DNA of 64,000 nucleotides. Source: a bacterium. Lineage in GTDB: Bacteria > Hydrothermota > UBA3073 > JACQXS01 > JAQTXJ01. The notes beneath the pieces were generated by a model. That model was given only the letters and a program-made list of their open reading frames with translations. It was not told where the DNA came from and did no database searches. The position numbers and the translations under genes are program-made. The stretch is taken from contig JAQUPX010000001.1 in the NCBI GenBank assembly GCA_028716385.1, positions 594,775 to 658,774 on the forward strand. Direction: 5' to 3'. This document shows, piece after piece, positions 7,161 through 16,531 of this stretch (positions within the stretch are counted from its first letter, which is position 1; the number at the start of each line of letters is the position of its first letter).

Positions 7161-9539
7161 TTATTTTTTAAAAGTGGTATAAATACTCCATACTGCCATA
7201 GCAGAAAACCCGAACTGATAAAGGACTTGCGCAATATCTTTCCATGCATCTCCTGCCGGTCTACGAATTGATAATTTTGCAGGTACTATTATAATATCTC
7301 CTTTTTTTACGTTACTTCCTTTATTTATTCTGCCTGATGCTTGTAAAACATACATACGAGCTTTATCTCCTTCCGGTGTCAAACCTCCCACTTCTTTAAT
7401 ATACCAATTAACTGGTTTCCCTTCGTTATAAATAATTGCAGAGGGGTTATAAACACAACCTATGATTTGAACTGCGCTGGGAATTTCCGGTATATGCAGA
7501 CTATCACCGTTTTTTAATGAAATATTAAAGCTTTGAGATTTGGGAGAAGTTAAATCAATTTGTATTCTTCCGGGAATCCCTATTTGCGAAATTAAATCTA
7601 TGGTAGATTCGTATCGTTTTATAAGTTCTTGCCCTTGTTTATTTTCTGCTTCAGTAAGATTTGCCGCTTGCATCATAGTTGTTTGCTGTAATAAATGCTT
7701 GCGCGTGCTGGTTAAAAAATCCTGTGTGGCTTTAGTTTCCTGCATTCTTACATCTTTACGGGTAAATACCGCCCCATCTAAAAAAGATTTATCAATAAAT
7801 CCGCCGGCCCTTTTGATTATAGAAACAAGTTTCTCATTTGGGCTTATCATATAGGTACCGGGATGAAGAACTTCTCCCGTAAGGATTACATAAGGCAATT
7901 CAGACCATTTTATGTTTTCACGAACGAATACCCAATCGGAAGATTGAAGTTTTATGTTCAGAGAAGAAGAATCATTTAAATCTATATTTGCAGTTTGAGG
8001 CGTTTTGCCAGATATTACTCTGCAGAATTCCGATGCCTTTGGCTCTGCATTAAAAAGATAGCCACCTGCTTTAAATATAAGATCTTCTATTGTCATATTT
8101 GGGGTTAAGGAATATCTATCCGGTCTTTTTACTGCACCGCTTATGGTTACATACCTGGTGGGCAATACTTCTGTCTCGGCATATATTTTTACTGCATCCC
8201 ACTCAGATAATAATACGTTGTTGCTTGAATCTCCTTGTAAAGCGAGATCTAAATTAGCGGGTATAATCTCCTGAGTTTTATCTGCTTTGAAACGCGAAAT
8301 TTCTACTCGTTTCATATAAGTCCCGGGTCTAATACCCTCAGCTTCTTCTATCAAATCTTTTATTTTAAAATTTGGTTTGATAGTATATTCACCTGGTCTG
8401 TAAACATTGCCGGCAATCGTAACGTAGTTATGTCTTTTAGGTAATATGGGAGAAATAAGAATGAAATCGCCATCTTCTATTTCAAAATTTTCAGAAGATT
8501 TATTAAATTCTAACTCCGTAACAACTTTTTGTTTATGCGCTTCAATTCTTTCAATTTGTATTCTTTTTAAATATCCAATAGATGTTACATCTCCTGCCAT
8601 TTGGATAAGGTCATTTAATGTTTCTGACCCGGATAATTCATAAATTGCAGGACGCTTAACACTTCCTGCAACACCGGCTATCCTACCAATTGATGGCACA
8701 TAAATTATATCTCCGGAATTTAAAAAATAATCACTTTTTTTACTACCATAAAGCAATATGTCATAAAGGTCTATTGGCTTTTCACTGTTCCCGCTTATTA
8801 CTTTAATGTTTCTCATGCTCCCAAGTTTCGTGGGTCCGCCTGCGGCAAAAAGTGCATAAAAAGAAGTAGCTAATGCAGATATGGTATAACTTCCCGGATA
8901 CTTTACTTCTCCAAGAACAAATACTTTTATGCTTCTCAAACTTCCCATAGTAACTGAAAGCTGTAAATTAGTATAATATTGTTCCAGTTGTTTATGTATA
9001 AGCGGTTCCAACTCGCTAAATTTTAATCCCCACACATAGATTGCGCCGATTTTTGGTAAAATAATTTTCCCATCACGGTCAACCTGAACCTTAAATGTCT
9101 CCTGGACTTTCCCCCAGATACTGATTATGATTTCATCATTAGGCCCAATAACATATTCCGGTGGCACAGGAGTTAACTCTACAGGAGAAAACTTATTGGG
9201 TGTTTCAAAAATATTATATCCAAATTGAGAAATATTTCTTTGAACTTCAATTGAAGCATCCTCAGAAAACATTTGTTCTATAATTGAGGGTATTTTGGAA
9301 ATATCTTTAGTAGAGGGAGTTTCTTTATTTACGGTAACGACTCCCTCTTCGGGTGTTCTTGTTATATTCTGCTCTTTTAATATTTCTTGAGCTTGTTGTG
9401 AAAGAGTAGGGTCAGCTTTTACTTTTTCAATAATGTCCTGCATTTCCGGGGATATTTCTCCTTTTAACCCCAGGGGTAATAACGTTAACAAGAATATACA
9501 AATAAATAGGTTTAACAAAGACTTATAATATTTAAACAT
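7161..9539 (-). CDS. Multi-SLBB polysaccharide export protein (Wza-like)
   Basis: 792 residues. Signal peptide at 1-27. A leader with periplasmic helices is followed by the polysaccharide-export domain beginning YVIGPNDEIIISIWG (about 128-142) with VQVDRDGKIILPKIG. After it come several SLBB-type repeats, each with a V.GEV..PG.Y pattern (for example FVLGEVKYPGSY, VAGSVKRPAIYEL, IAGNVYRPGEY, ISGAVKRPDRY, LTGEVLHPGTY). A hydrophobic segment lies near the C-terminus. The family builds the outer-membrane exit channel for polysaccharide. It is about twice the length of E. coli Wza because of the extra SLBB units. Directly followed by the Wzz-like gene. Confidence 0.88.
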   Translation of the reverse strand: MFKYYKSLLNLFICIFLLTLLPLGLKGEISPEMQDIIEKVKADPTLSQQAQEILKEQNITRTPEEGVVTVNKETPSTKDISKIPSIIEQMFSEDASIEVQRNISQFGYNIFETPNKFSPVELTPVPPEYVIGPNDEIIISIWGKVQETFKVQVDRDGKIILPKIGAIYVWGLKFSELEPLIHKQLEQYYTNLQLSVTMGSLRSIKVFVLGEVKYPGSYTISALATSFYALFAAGGPTKLGSMRNIKVISGNSEKPIDLYDILLYGSKKSDYFLNSGDIIYVPSIGRIAGVAGSVKRPAIYELSGSETLNDLIQMAGDVTSIGYLKRIQIERIEAHKQKVVTELEFNKSSENFEIEDGDFILISPILPKRHNYVTIAGNVYRPGEYTIKPNFKIKDLIEEAEGIRPGTYMKRVEISRFKADKTQEIIPANLDLALQGDSSNNVLLSEWDAVKIYAETEVLPTRYVTISGAVKRPDRYSLTPNMTIEDLIFKAGGYLFNAEPKASEFCRVISGKTPQTANIDLNDSSSLNIKLQSSDWVFVRENIKWSELPYVILTGEVLHPGTYMISPNEKLVSIIKRAGGFIDKSFLDGAVFTRKDVRMQETKATQDFLTSTRKHLLQQTTMMQAANLTEAENKQGQELIKRYESTIDLISQIGIPGRIQIDLTSPKSQSFNISLKNGDSLHIPEIPSAVQIIGCVYNPSAIIYNEGKPVNWYIKEVGGLTPEGDKARMYVLQASGRINKGSNVKKGDIIIVPAKLSIRRPAGDAWKDIAQVLYQFGFSAMAVWSIYTTFKK

Positions 9540-9568
9540 TATAACAGCCTCCCGTTTTCTTTTATAAT

Positions 9569-10900
9569 TTAAATATAACTATTTATAGGCCCATATAACC
9601 AGAAAAATCCATTAGTTAGTACGGTATTTACATCTTCGTCAGAGAACGCCACTTTTGTTTTCACAAGTTCTTTTCCTATTTCTTTAGAACGTTCTAGGTA
9701 TTTTTTTGCTGTTTTGGCTCCCAGTGTGTTGTCAGATTTAAGATTATTGAAATAAGTTTTTAATAAATTATCTTTATCTTCCGCGGAAAGAAGGCTTTTC
9801 CATGTAGCAAATCCTGCAGGTAGAGAACCCAGTTTACCGTCCATATTTTCTTTCCATTTTTCTTCTATTGGCATATATTCGCCTTTTTCTATGTCATACA
9901 CCCCTATCATTTTATTCTTTTTATAAGAAAAGAATCCATTTTTTTGTGAACCATCGGAATTTTGCCCCCCAAGCACCTTCTTTTCTACCATTAAATCAAT
10001 AAGTTTATTATGCAATGTCACATCTTTCAAGTGTTTATTCATAACCAGTAAAATCCATTGAAAAACCTCAATTCCGACATAATCTATAAGTTGGAATATT
10101 CCCATAGGCCGGATAAGAAAATCCTGTGTTACACGGTTTATCATATAAATGGATTCAGAAAAAGTGTGAGAAGATTTTAAATTATTTACTTCTTCTATTC
10201 CATATAATCCATCTCTCATAAAGTAACCATTTCCGATAAATCCTGCAATATCGTTAGCCGGTAATAGCTTTTTGCGAAGCCTCTCTCCTAACTCTTTAGC
10301 CGTGTCTTTAATTTCAGGAAGGGTAGTATCGCCGGAGATTACCTCTAAAAGTTTTTGAACTACAGGAGGATTGTAAAAGTGATAGCCAATTATTCTGCCG
10401 TCAAGGCCAACGTTTTTATCAAGAAAACTAATAGGAATACTTGAGGTATTCGTAAAGAAAAAAGCGTCCTTACTGCAAATTTGATTAAGTTTTTTCAATA
10501 AAGAAATTTTAACATCCTCATTTTCTATAATTGCTTCAAATACGAGTCTTGAGTTATTAGCCATTTCAAGGTTATTGCCAAATCTTATAGCCCCTAATGC
10601 ATCTTCAACGAATGCATCAATAATATCTTTATTCTCAACTAAATCTGCTCTCTCTTGATACATAGAGCGCAAGCTAACAATTGATTTTTCTGCTACTTTT
10701 ACAAATTGAGATTTTATATATGCATATAAGCCATTTAATGCTTTTTCATTTGTATCAATGAGATTCAATTTATATGTTTTATCAGGGGTTTTAATCTTTA
10801 GCTTGGCAATTTCTTGTCCTATTAAGACAGCAATTCCACTACCCATTTTTCCGGCAGCGCCAATTATTGTGACATTCTCAAGCCGATTATCTAAATCCAT
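9569..10900 (-). CDS. 3-hydroxyacyl-CoA dehydrogenase
   Basis: 443 residues. An NAD-binding Rossmann fold starts at residue 10 with VTIIGAAGKMGSGIA. The substrate side shows the catalytic pair: Ser in FFTNTSSIPIS and His in IIGYHFYNPP, with Glu in KLLEVISG. The C-terminal region (about 215-443) matches the helical dimerisation half but is longer than the roughly 280-residue short enzymes. It oxidises L-3-hydroxyacyl-CoA during beta-oxidation or the butyryl-type pathway. The enoyl-CoA hydratase gene just upstream performs the preceding step. Good AGGAGG site before the ATG, and its own promoter lies between the two genes. Confidence 0.9.
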   Translation of the reverse strand: MDLDNRLENVTIIGAAGKMGSGIAVLIGQEIAKLKIKTPDKTYKLNLIDTNEKALNGLYAYIKSQFVKVAEKSIVSLRSMYQERADLVENKDIIDAFVEDALGAIRFGNNLEMANNSRLVFEAIIENEDVKISLLKKLNQICSKDAFFFTNTSSIPISFLDKNVGLDGRIIGYHFYNPPVVQKLLEVISGDTTLPEIKDTAKELGERLRKKLLPANDIAGFIGNGYFMRDGLYGIEEVNNLKSSHTFSESIYMINRVTQDFLIRPMGIFQLIDYVGIEVFQWILLVMNKHLKDVTLHNKLIDLMVEKKVLGGQNSDGSQKNGFFSYKKNKMIGVYDIEKGEYMPIEEKWKENMDGKLGSLPAGFATWKSLLSAEDKDNLLKTYFNNLKSDNTLGAKTAKKYLERSKEIGKELVKTKVAFSDEDVNTVLTNGFFWLYGPINSYI

Positions 10901-10986
10901 TTTTGCCTCCTAAAGTATTAAAAAATGTATACCTCTTAAAATTAAATTGCTTTACTAATTTTAACTAAATATAAATACGATTTAGT

Positions 10987-11015
10987 AATTTAATTGTTAA
11001 TGGAGGTAGTGTCAA
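10987..11015 (-). promoter_or_regulatory. Promoter of the 3-hydroxyacyl-CoA dehydrogenase gene
   Basis: Minus-strand TTGACA (11010-11015), exact 17-base spacer, TAAATT (10987-10992). It lies in the 121-base gap after the hydratase gene and gives a leader of about 80 bases. Confidence 0.5.
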
Positions 11016-11021
11016 GTTTTT

Positions 11022-11804
11022 TTACTTTGTTTCCCAATCAGGTTTTCGTTTTTCTAAAAAAGCATTTATGCCCTCTTTTGATTCAGGAGTAGAAAAACAC
11101 ACGGAAAATGCTTCGGATTCGTAAGCCGTTCCTGTAGTAAAATTGGAATCGAGACCTCTATTTATGACTGTTTTCCCAAGTTTTATTGCTATCGGTCCCA
11201 TTTGAGAAATTGTTTGCGCAATTTTTTGGACTTCCGTTATCAGTTCCTCCGCAGACACCACTTTATTTACCAGACCAATTCGTAATGCTTCCTGTGCATC
11301 AATCATTTCACTTGTAAATATAAGTTCTTTAGCCTTGGCTATACCGACAAGTCTCGCGAGTCTCTGTGTGCCGCCGTGTCCCGGTATCAGACCGAGTTTA
11401 GATTCTGGTTGCCCAAGTTTTGCCTTTTCTGAGGCAATCCTTATGTCACAAGCCATAGCAATTTCACATCCGGAACCGAGTGCGTATCCGTTTATTGCAG
11501 CTATTACAGGTTTTTCTATGTTTTCAATATAATTTAATACCCGTTGCCCGATCTGGCTATATTCTCTTGCTTGAATAGAGTCCATTTTAGCAAGTTTAGA
11601 AATATCTGAACCGGCTACAAAGCTTTTACCTTCTCCTGTGATTATGATAACTTTTACTTTTTTATCATCATTAAGGGAATGCATTGTTGTTTCAAGCTCA
11701 AGTATAGTTTCAACATCAACTGCATTTAAGACCTCCGGTCTATTTATTTTTATAGTTGCAATACCACCATCTATTTGCAATACCAATTTTTCCTGAAAGT
11801 TCAT
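11022..11804 (-). CDS. Enoyl-CoA hydratase (crotonase family)
   Basis: 260 residues, full family length. Adds water to trans-2-enoyl-CoA. The oxyanion-hole segments are GKSFVAGSDISKLA (about 60-73) and INGYALGSGCEIAMACDIRIAS (about 104-125). The two catalytic acids are Glu in GCEIA and Glu in LGQPESKLGLIPGHGGTQRL, both at the positions used by true hydratases, so dehydratase activity rather than another crotonase reaction is likely. Start preceded by AGGAGG. Together with the dehydrogenase downstream it covers two consecutive beta-oxidation steps. Confidence 0.92.
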   Translation of the reverse strand: MNFQEKLVLQIDGGIATIKINRPEVLNAVDVETILELETTMHSLNDDKKVKVIIITGEGKSFVAGSDISKLAKMDSIQAREYSQIGQRVLNYIENIEKPVIAAINGYALGSGCEIAMACDIRIASEKAKLGQPESKLGLIPGHGGTQRLARLVGIAKAKELIFTSEMIDAQEALRIGLVNKVVSAEELITEVQKIAQTISQMGPIAIKLGKTVINRGLDSNFTTGTAYESEAFSVCFSTPESKEGINAFLEKRKPDWETK

Positions 11805-11850
11805 TTTTCCTCCTTAGAATCCTTTAGACAAAAGTCTTTATGGTTTCTTA

Positions 11851-11911
11851 TCCCCGCCATGGCGGGAGTTTTCTCTAAAAATTTTAATTGACAATCCCGC
11901 CAAGGCGGGAC
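11851..11911. repeat. Two REP-like GC palindromes
   Basis: CCCGCCATGGCGGG and TCCCGCCAAGGCGGGA lie about 35 bases apart in AT-rich intergenic DNA between the hydratase start and the tRNA. Related CCCGCC...GGCGGG or CCCGCGCGGG palindromes occur near 56031 and 63558, so this looks like a dispersed family. Confidence 0.6.
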
Positions 11912-11943
11912 TAGTATAAGGCAGTCTATATACATTTTATTAC

Positions 11944-12027
11944 GCCGAAGTGGTGGAATTGGCAGACGCGTAGCGTTCAGGGCGCTATCTCAGAAATGGG
12001 GTGTGGGTTCAAGTCCCACCTTCGGCA
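11944..12027 (+). tRNA. tRNA-Leu (anticodon CAG)
   Basis: 84 bases. Acceptor arms GCCGAAG (11944-11950) and CTTCGGC (12020-12026) pair perfectly, with discriminator A at 12027. The anticodon stem TAGCG/CGCTA encloses a seven-base loop TTCAGGG, giving anticodon CAG. The T arm contains GGTTCAAGTCC. A long variable arm follows the anticodon stem, as expected for a class II tRNA. CCA is not encoded. The 3' half lies antisense to the end of the neighbouring glycosyltransferase gene. Confidence 0.96.
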
Positions 12028-12907
12028 CTTTTTCTAACCGTATATCCAACAACTTTTCGTGAATATAATAAATACAAGCCATAACTAAAATTCTAACCGT
12101 TAAAAAAAGCAATGCTAATGTTTTGGTTATTATATTTGGACTATAGTGTTTTTTGAAAAATCTGTACATACTTATATTGTGCGCAATATTTGATTGTACC
12201 CAGAATCTGTTTATGCTTGCCCCATAATGATGGGAAAATATTGCATCGGGAAAATATATGATATCCAATCCTGCCTTTTTCGCTCTATAACAAAAATCTG
12301 TATCTTCGAGAAAGAGAAAAAAAGTTTCATCTAAATAACCTATCTGTTCCAATATTTCTCTTTTGGTTAATATGCATGCTCCAATTATCCAATCAACTTT
12401 TTGAGTTTTGTCGTGATCAAGCTCGGTTAATAAGAACGACTTATAAAAAGGACTGTTAGGAAATAATTTTGATAATAATGATTGGCGTCCAAAGAATACA
12501 CTTATGTAGTTCGGGAAACTTCTACACGAAAATTGGATAGAACCATTAGTGTTAAGCAACTTTCCCCCCACACATCCTGCGTTTGGCGTATGTTCTAAAA
12601 AATCAACTAAATTCTGTATTGCATTCCATTGGGGGATAACATCGGGATTCAAAAGAAGGATATATTTCCCTTTAGTGCGAGGAATAGCTTGATTTGTTGC
12701 TCTTGCAAAACCTACATTCCTGGAATTTTTAATTAATCTTACGAGAGGAAAATTCCTTCTTATTGTTTCTGCACTGCCATCTTTAGAGGCATTATCTACT
12801 ACTATAATTTCAAAGTTAAATTGTGGAGGATTTAAATAAATGGCAGAAATAGTGCGGGATAAGAAATCTTTTGTATTATAATTTATTATTATTATGGAAA
12901 GTTTCAT
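11990..12907 (-). CDS. Family 2 glycosyltransferase (rhamnosyltransferase-like)
   Basis: 305 residues. The GT-A fold begins IIIINYNTKDFL; the nucleotide-binding parts are VVDNASKDGS (about 36-45) and the metal-binding region LLLNPDV (about 83-89). ETFFLFLEDTDFCYRAKKAG carries the acceptor-side E-D-xD motif typical of WbbL-type transferases that add sugars to envelope glycans. A hydrophobic stretch lies near the C-terminus. The reading frame runs into the antisense strand of tRNA-Leu and stops inside it (TGA at 11990-11992), so the last dozen residues (KVGLEPTPHF) are tRNA-derived. The start overlaps the end of radA by 32 bases. Confidence 0.85.
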   Translation of the reverse strand: MKLSIIIINYNTKDFLSRTISAIYLNPPQFNFEIIVVDNASKDGSAETIRRNFPLVRLIKNSRNVGFARATNQAIPRTKGKYILLLNPDVIPQWNAIQNLVDFLEHTPNAGCVGGKLLNTNGSIQFSCRSFPNYISVFFGRQSLLSKLFPNSPFYKSFLLTELDHDKTQKVDWIIGACILTKREILEQIGYLDETFFLFLEDTDFCYRAKKAGLDIIYFPDAIFSHHYGASINRFWVQSNIAHNISMYRFFKKHYSPNIITKTLALLFLTVRILVMACIYYIHEKLLDIRLEKVPKVGLEPTPHF

Positions 12908-14234
12908 CTATTGCATCCTTTATGTTTCTTACTTTAATTAGATTAATTTTAGATGTCATTTTTTCATGTTTTGCAGGAATTATACAATCCTTAAATCCTA
13001 ATCTTTCTATTTCCCTTATTCTATTTTCTATGGCAGGAATATGCCTGACTTCACCGCCTAATCCTACTTCTCCCATTACAACAAGTTGTTTGGGAACAGA
13101 TATGTTTTTTACTCCCGACACCACAGCCAGTATAACGGCTAAATCACTGGCAGTTTCCTCTATTTGTAACCCGCCGATTACGTTTATAAAAACGTCCTGC
13201 ATACTTACTCTCACTCCAAGCCTACGTTCTATAATAGCCAACAACATTGCCAACCGTTTATATTCTATTCCTGCACTAACACGTTGCGGCATTCTAAAAT
13301 TTACGGGAACGACTAATGCCTGCACTTCAACTAAAAAAGGACGTGACCCCTCCATTATACAGGTTGTTACATTGCCGGGAGGATTTTCCGAATTATCAGT
13401 TAAGAACATTTGAGAAGGGTCTTTAACTTCGGATAATGCGTTTTGTTTCATTTCAAATATGCCGATTTCAAAAGTGGAACCAAATCTATTTTTTGCAGCT
13501 CTTAAAATTCTATAAAAATTATTTTTATCTCCTTCAAGATATAATACCGTATCAACCATATGTTCCAGAGTTCTGGGGCCTGCGATTACTCCTTCTTTTG
13601 TTACGTGGCCTATTAAGAATATAGAAATATCGCGGGATTTGGCTACACTCATTAGCTTGAGCGCGCATTCTCTTACCTGTGACAAACTCCCGGGAATAGC
13701 GCTGACTTCGGAATCATAGAGTGTCTGTATGGAATCAATAACAACAATATTTGGCACAAGTTCATCTATTTCGTTTATAACCGAAGAAACATCCGTTTGA
13801 GATAATATGTATATTTTTTTATCGTCAACGGATAATCTGGTTGCTCTTAATTTAATCTGGGAAAGTGATTCTTCTCCGGATACATAAAGCACTTTCAGTC
13901 CTGATTGCGCAAACTTATTTACCGCTTGCAACAATAAAGTAGATTTGCCTATGCCCGGTTCTCCGCCTACAAGAACTACTGCTCCTTTTACCACTCCACC
14001 GCCAAGCACACGATCAAACTCTCCGATGCCGGTAAGGATTCGTATGGATTCGGAAGAAGAAATATTCGTAATGGGAATGGATGGAGTTCTAACGGAAACC
14101 GTTGACTTGCTTGTAAAAGTTACTTCTTCTGCAAAAGTGTTCCACGCATTGCAACTCGGACATTTGCCAAGCCATTGCAATGTAGAATGCCCGCACTGTT
14201 GGCATATATAGCGCTTCTGAGATTTTTGCGACAT
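12876..14234 (-). CDS. radA: DNA repair protein RadA (Sms)
   Basis: 452 residues, full length. N-terminal zinc finger with C11, C14, C25 and C28. Walker A GGEPGIGKSTLL at 90-101, VVIDSIQTLY as Walker B, and the RadA-specific KNRFG at 248-252. The C-terminal third is the Lon-protease-like domain. RadA is a helicase that drives branch migration in recombination and helps process stalled forks. Preceded by the MCE gene only five bases away and followed by an overlapping glycosyltransferase, so it sits inside a longer transcript. Confidence 0.97.
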   Translation of the reverse strand: MSQKSQKRYICQQCGHSTLQWLGKCPSCNAWNTFAEEVTFTSKSTVSVRTPSIPITNISSSESIRILTGIGEFDRVLGGGVVKGAVVLVGGEPGIGKSTLLLQAVNKFAQSGLKVLYVSGEESLSQIKLRATRLSVDDKKIYILSQTDVSSVINEIDELVPNIVVIDSIQTLYDSEVSAIPGSLSQVRECALKLMSVAKSRDISIFLIGHVTKEGVIAGPRTLEHMVDTVLYLEGDKNNFYRILRAAKNRFGSTFEIGIFEMKQNALSEVKDPSQMFLTDNSENPPGNVTTCIMEGSRPFLVEVQALVVPVNFRMPQRVSAGIEYKRLAMLLAIIERRLGVRVSMQDVFINVIGGLQIEETASDLAVILAVVSGVKNISVPKQLVVMGEVGLGGEVRHIPAIENRIREIERLGFKDCIIPAKHEKMTSKINLIKVRNIKDAIDETFHNNNKL

Positions 14235-14239
14235 AATAA

Positions 14240-15031
14240 CTAAAACAACTTAAGATATCTTTTTGGATTAGCTTTTATATCATTGGCAAGTTCTTTTATG
14301 GAAACAAGCGTGGCGTTGAGTTCGTTGTATAAACTGTCTTCTTTTGTTAATTTTCCAAGCGTGCCTTTCCCTGCTTTTAAATTGCTCATTACATAATCCG
14401 CATCATTGACGATTTTGTCCATTTTTTCAGTCAATTTTTTGGCATTTTCCATAGTTATTTTAGCGTTTTCCGTAGTTGCCTTTAAGTTCTCTTCATTTGT
14501 GCTTATCAATTGAGTTAACTGTTGCGTTGCGGTACTTAAGTTTTGCAGGGTTGTCGCTGCCGATTTTATTAAATCCTGCGATTGCAATGAATATAAAAGC
14601 CCGTCTATTTTAGAACCTATTTCTCCCAGTTTTGCTATAGGAATGCCATAGCTTGCATCTCCTTTTATAGCAGCATTTTTAGCTAATACTATCCCGGAAA
14701 TTCCCGGGTTAACATCTACATATTTTGTCCCTGAAATCATTGCTACGTCAAGTATAGAGGCAGTAGCATCACTATACAAAACGACATCATATTCTACTTC
14801 CGCTTTTACTTCAATGTGCTGCGCAGTATATTTAATAGCTCTTATTTCGCCTTTTTCCACACCACCTATTCTTACCGGGTCATTAACTTTAAGACCCGTA
14901 ACATCCGGGAAATGGATAATAACTTCGTATCCTTTATTTTTGAACTCAATTTTACCTAACCATACCCATCCTACAAATAATATTATAATAGTAATCAGGG
15001 CAAATATTCCCGTTCTAATTGGTTTGCTCAT
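14240..15031 (-). CDS. mlaD: MCE-family substrate-binding protein of a lipid ABC transporter
   Basis: 263 residues from the start MSKPIRTG, chosen because a GGAGGG site sits just before it; an ATG 33 bases upstream lacks such a site. One N-terminal transmembrane helix (about 6-25), an MCE domain (about 30-115, with VTGLKVNDPVRIGGVEKGEI), then a long helical tail with coiled-coil character (TQQLTQLISTNEENLKATTENAK). MlaD-type proteins form a periplasmic hexamer that passes phospholipids between membranes. Overlaps the ATPase gene by 17 bases. Confidence 0.9.
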   Translation of the reverse strand: MSKPIRTGIFALITIIILFVGWVWLGKIEFKNKGYEVIIHFPDVTGLKVNDPVRIGGVEKGEIRAIKYTAQHIEVKAEVEYDVVLYSDATASILDVAMISGTKYVDVNPGISGIVLAKNAAIKGDASYGIPIAKLGEIGSKIDGLLYSLQSQDLIKSAATTLQNLSTATQQLTQLISTNEENLKATTENAKITMENAKKLTEKMDKIVNDADYVMSNLKAGKGTLGKLTKEDSLYNELNATLVSIKELANDIKANPKRYLKLF

Positions 15032-15758
15032 ATTCCCTCCCTCTGATAAATTTATATATTTCAATATCTTTATTTTTTTTCAATTCTTCGGCGGTTCCTT
15101 CAAAGACAATTTTTCCTTTATTAAGCATAGCAATCTTATTGGCTATCTTATAAGTAGAAGCAAGGTCATGGGTTACGGCTACTGTTGTGATTTTAAGGTT
15201 ATTTTGAAGTTCGCAAATCAATTCGTCTATTTTCCTTGCCGTAATCGGGTCTAACCCGGTTGTGGGTTCATCGTATAAAATATATTCGGGTTCCATTGCC
15301 AGCGCTCTTGCTATTGCCACTCTTTTTTTCATTCCCCCCGAAAGTTCGGAAGGTAACTTATTTTCTACTCCTTCAAGACGAACAAGCGCAAGTTTCTCTT
15401 TTACAATTCTGTTTAATTCCGCTGCAGGTGTTTTTTTGGGTTGTTCCCTTAAACCAAGAGTAATGTTTTCTGCAACAGTTAACGAATCTAATAATGCTGC
15501 TCCCTGAAATACTACCCCTATATGTCTTCTAAGCTTGAAGAGCTGAACTCCATAAAGAGAAGACACTTCAAAATCGTCTACAAATACTTTTCCTGAATCC
15601 GGCCTTAATAAACCTACAATATGTTTAAGCAGAACTGTTTTGCCACAGCCGGATGGACCGATAATTACTGTCGTGATACCATTTGCGACTTCAAGATTAA
15701 CTCCGGATAGTATGGGTGTTTTATTAAAAGACTTCGTAAGGTTTATAATTTTTATCAT
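15015..15758 (-). CDS. mlaF: Lipid ABC transporter ATPase (MlaF-like)
   Basis: 247 residues. Walker A GPSGCGKTVLL at about 34-44, Q-loop VVFQGAALLDSLTVAENI, signature LSGGMKKRVAIARAL, Walker B with YILYDEPTTGLDPI, and the H-loop VTHD. The LxEQ-type variation in the Q-loop region and the wording LSGGMKKR are typical of MlaF/Ttg2A. Powers phospholipid movement with the permease upstream and the MCE protein downstream. Its ATG overlaps the permease stop by one base (TAATG). Confidence 0.93.
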   Translation of the reverse strand: MIKIINLTKSFNKTPILSGVNLEVANGITTVIIGPSGCGKTVLLKHIVGLLRPDSGKVFVDDFEVSSLYGVQLFKLRRHIGVVFQGAALLDSLTVAENITLGLREQPKKTPAAELNRIVKEKLALVRLEGVENKLPSELSGGMKKRVAIARALAMEPEYILYDEPTTGLDPITARKIDELICELQNNLKITTVAVTHDLASTYKIANKIAMLNKGKIVFEGTAEELKKNKDIEIYKFIRGREYEQTN

Positions 15759-16495
15759 TAAAATAAAATTCTGGCAAGTATGAAATCAAAGATTATTATT
15801 AAAATAAGTATAGATACTACGGATTGTGTAGTAGATTTGCTGACTCCTTCTGACCCGCCGGTAGTTTTGAATCCATAATATGTGCTCATTAAACCCATTA
15901 GTATCCCAAAAACGAGTGCTTTTACCAGTCCGCCAAACAACTCATGCTGCATAAAGTGAAATCTCAAACCTTCTATATAAGTAGTTAGTTTTATATTCAT
16001 TAACAGTACCGCACAAAATCCACCTCCAATACAAGCGCTTAGTTCAGAGACTATTGTAAGTAAGGGCAATGCTATAGCAGAACCGACAATTCTTGGCAAA
16101 ACAAGATATCTTACGGGTTCTATTCCTAAGGTTTCGAGAGCATCTATTTGTTCCGTTATTCTCATAGCTCCTATTTCAGCGGCAATTGCAGACCCACACC
16201 TTCCGCTGACTATAATTGCAGTAAGCAGGGGGCCGAGTTCTATCATAAACCCTTTTATTACTGCCATTCCAATATATACATCCGGCAGATAATCTTTACC
16301 TTGAAATGCTGCCTGATAAGCAGTAACTGCCCCACAGAAAAAAGTCGTTACTATGACAATTAAAAGAGAACCTATGCCTACAAAGTAAACCTGTTCGATT
16401 ATTAGGTGAATACTTTTATGGGTTTTGGGGAGAGTAAATACAACGTCTTTAATAAATAGTGTTACATTGCCAATGTATTCTAATGTGTTTTTCAT
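15758..16495 (-). CDS. mlaE: Lipid ABC transporter permease (MlaE-like)
   Basis: 245 residues with about five to six transmembrane segments. Family motifs are GAVTAYQAAFQ, ELGPLLTAIIVSGRCGSAIAAEIGAM and ITEQIDALETLGIEPVRYLVLPRI, which are diagnostic for MlaE/Ttg2B. First gene of the mlaEFD-type operon. The ATG lies one base from a 16-base palindrome occupying the place of the ribosome binding site, so translation and transcription may both be affected by a bound regulator. No MlaB or MlaC homologue is seen in the window. Confidence 0.93.
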   Translation of the reverse strand: MKNTLEYIGNVTLFIKDVVFTLPKTHKSIHLIIEQVYFVGIGSLLIVIVTTFFCGAVTAYQAAFQGKDYLPDVYIGMAVIKGFMIELGPLLTAIIVSGRCGSAIAAEIGAMRITEQIDALETLGIEPVRYLVLPRIVGSAIALPLLTIVSELSACIGGGFCAVLLMNIKLTTYIEGLRFHFMQHELFGGLVKALVFGILMGLMSTYYGFKTTGGSEGVSKSTTQSVVSILILIIIFDFILARILF

Positions 16496-16496
16496 T

Positions 16497-16512
16497 TACT
16501 GACTGGTCAGTA
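16497..16512. promoter_or_regulatory. Palindromic operator-like site at the mlaE start
   Basis: TACTGACTGGTCAGTA is a perfect palindrome with seven-base arms and a two-base centre, of the kind bound by TetR-family repressors. It begins one base upstream of the mlaE ATG. A second perfect half-site pair, TGAC(6)GTCA, lies at 16518-16531 across the expected transcription start. Confidence 0.6.
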
Positions 16513-16531
16513 TGTTTTTGACTATATGGTC

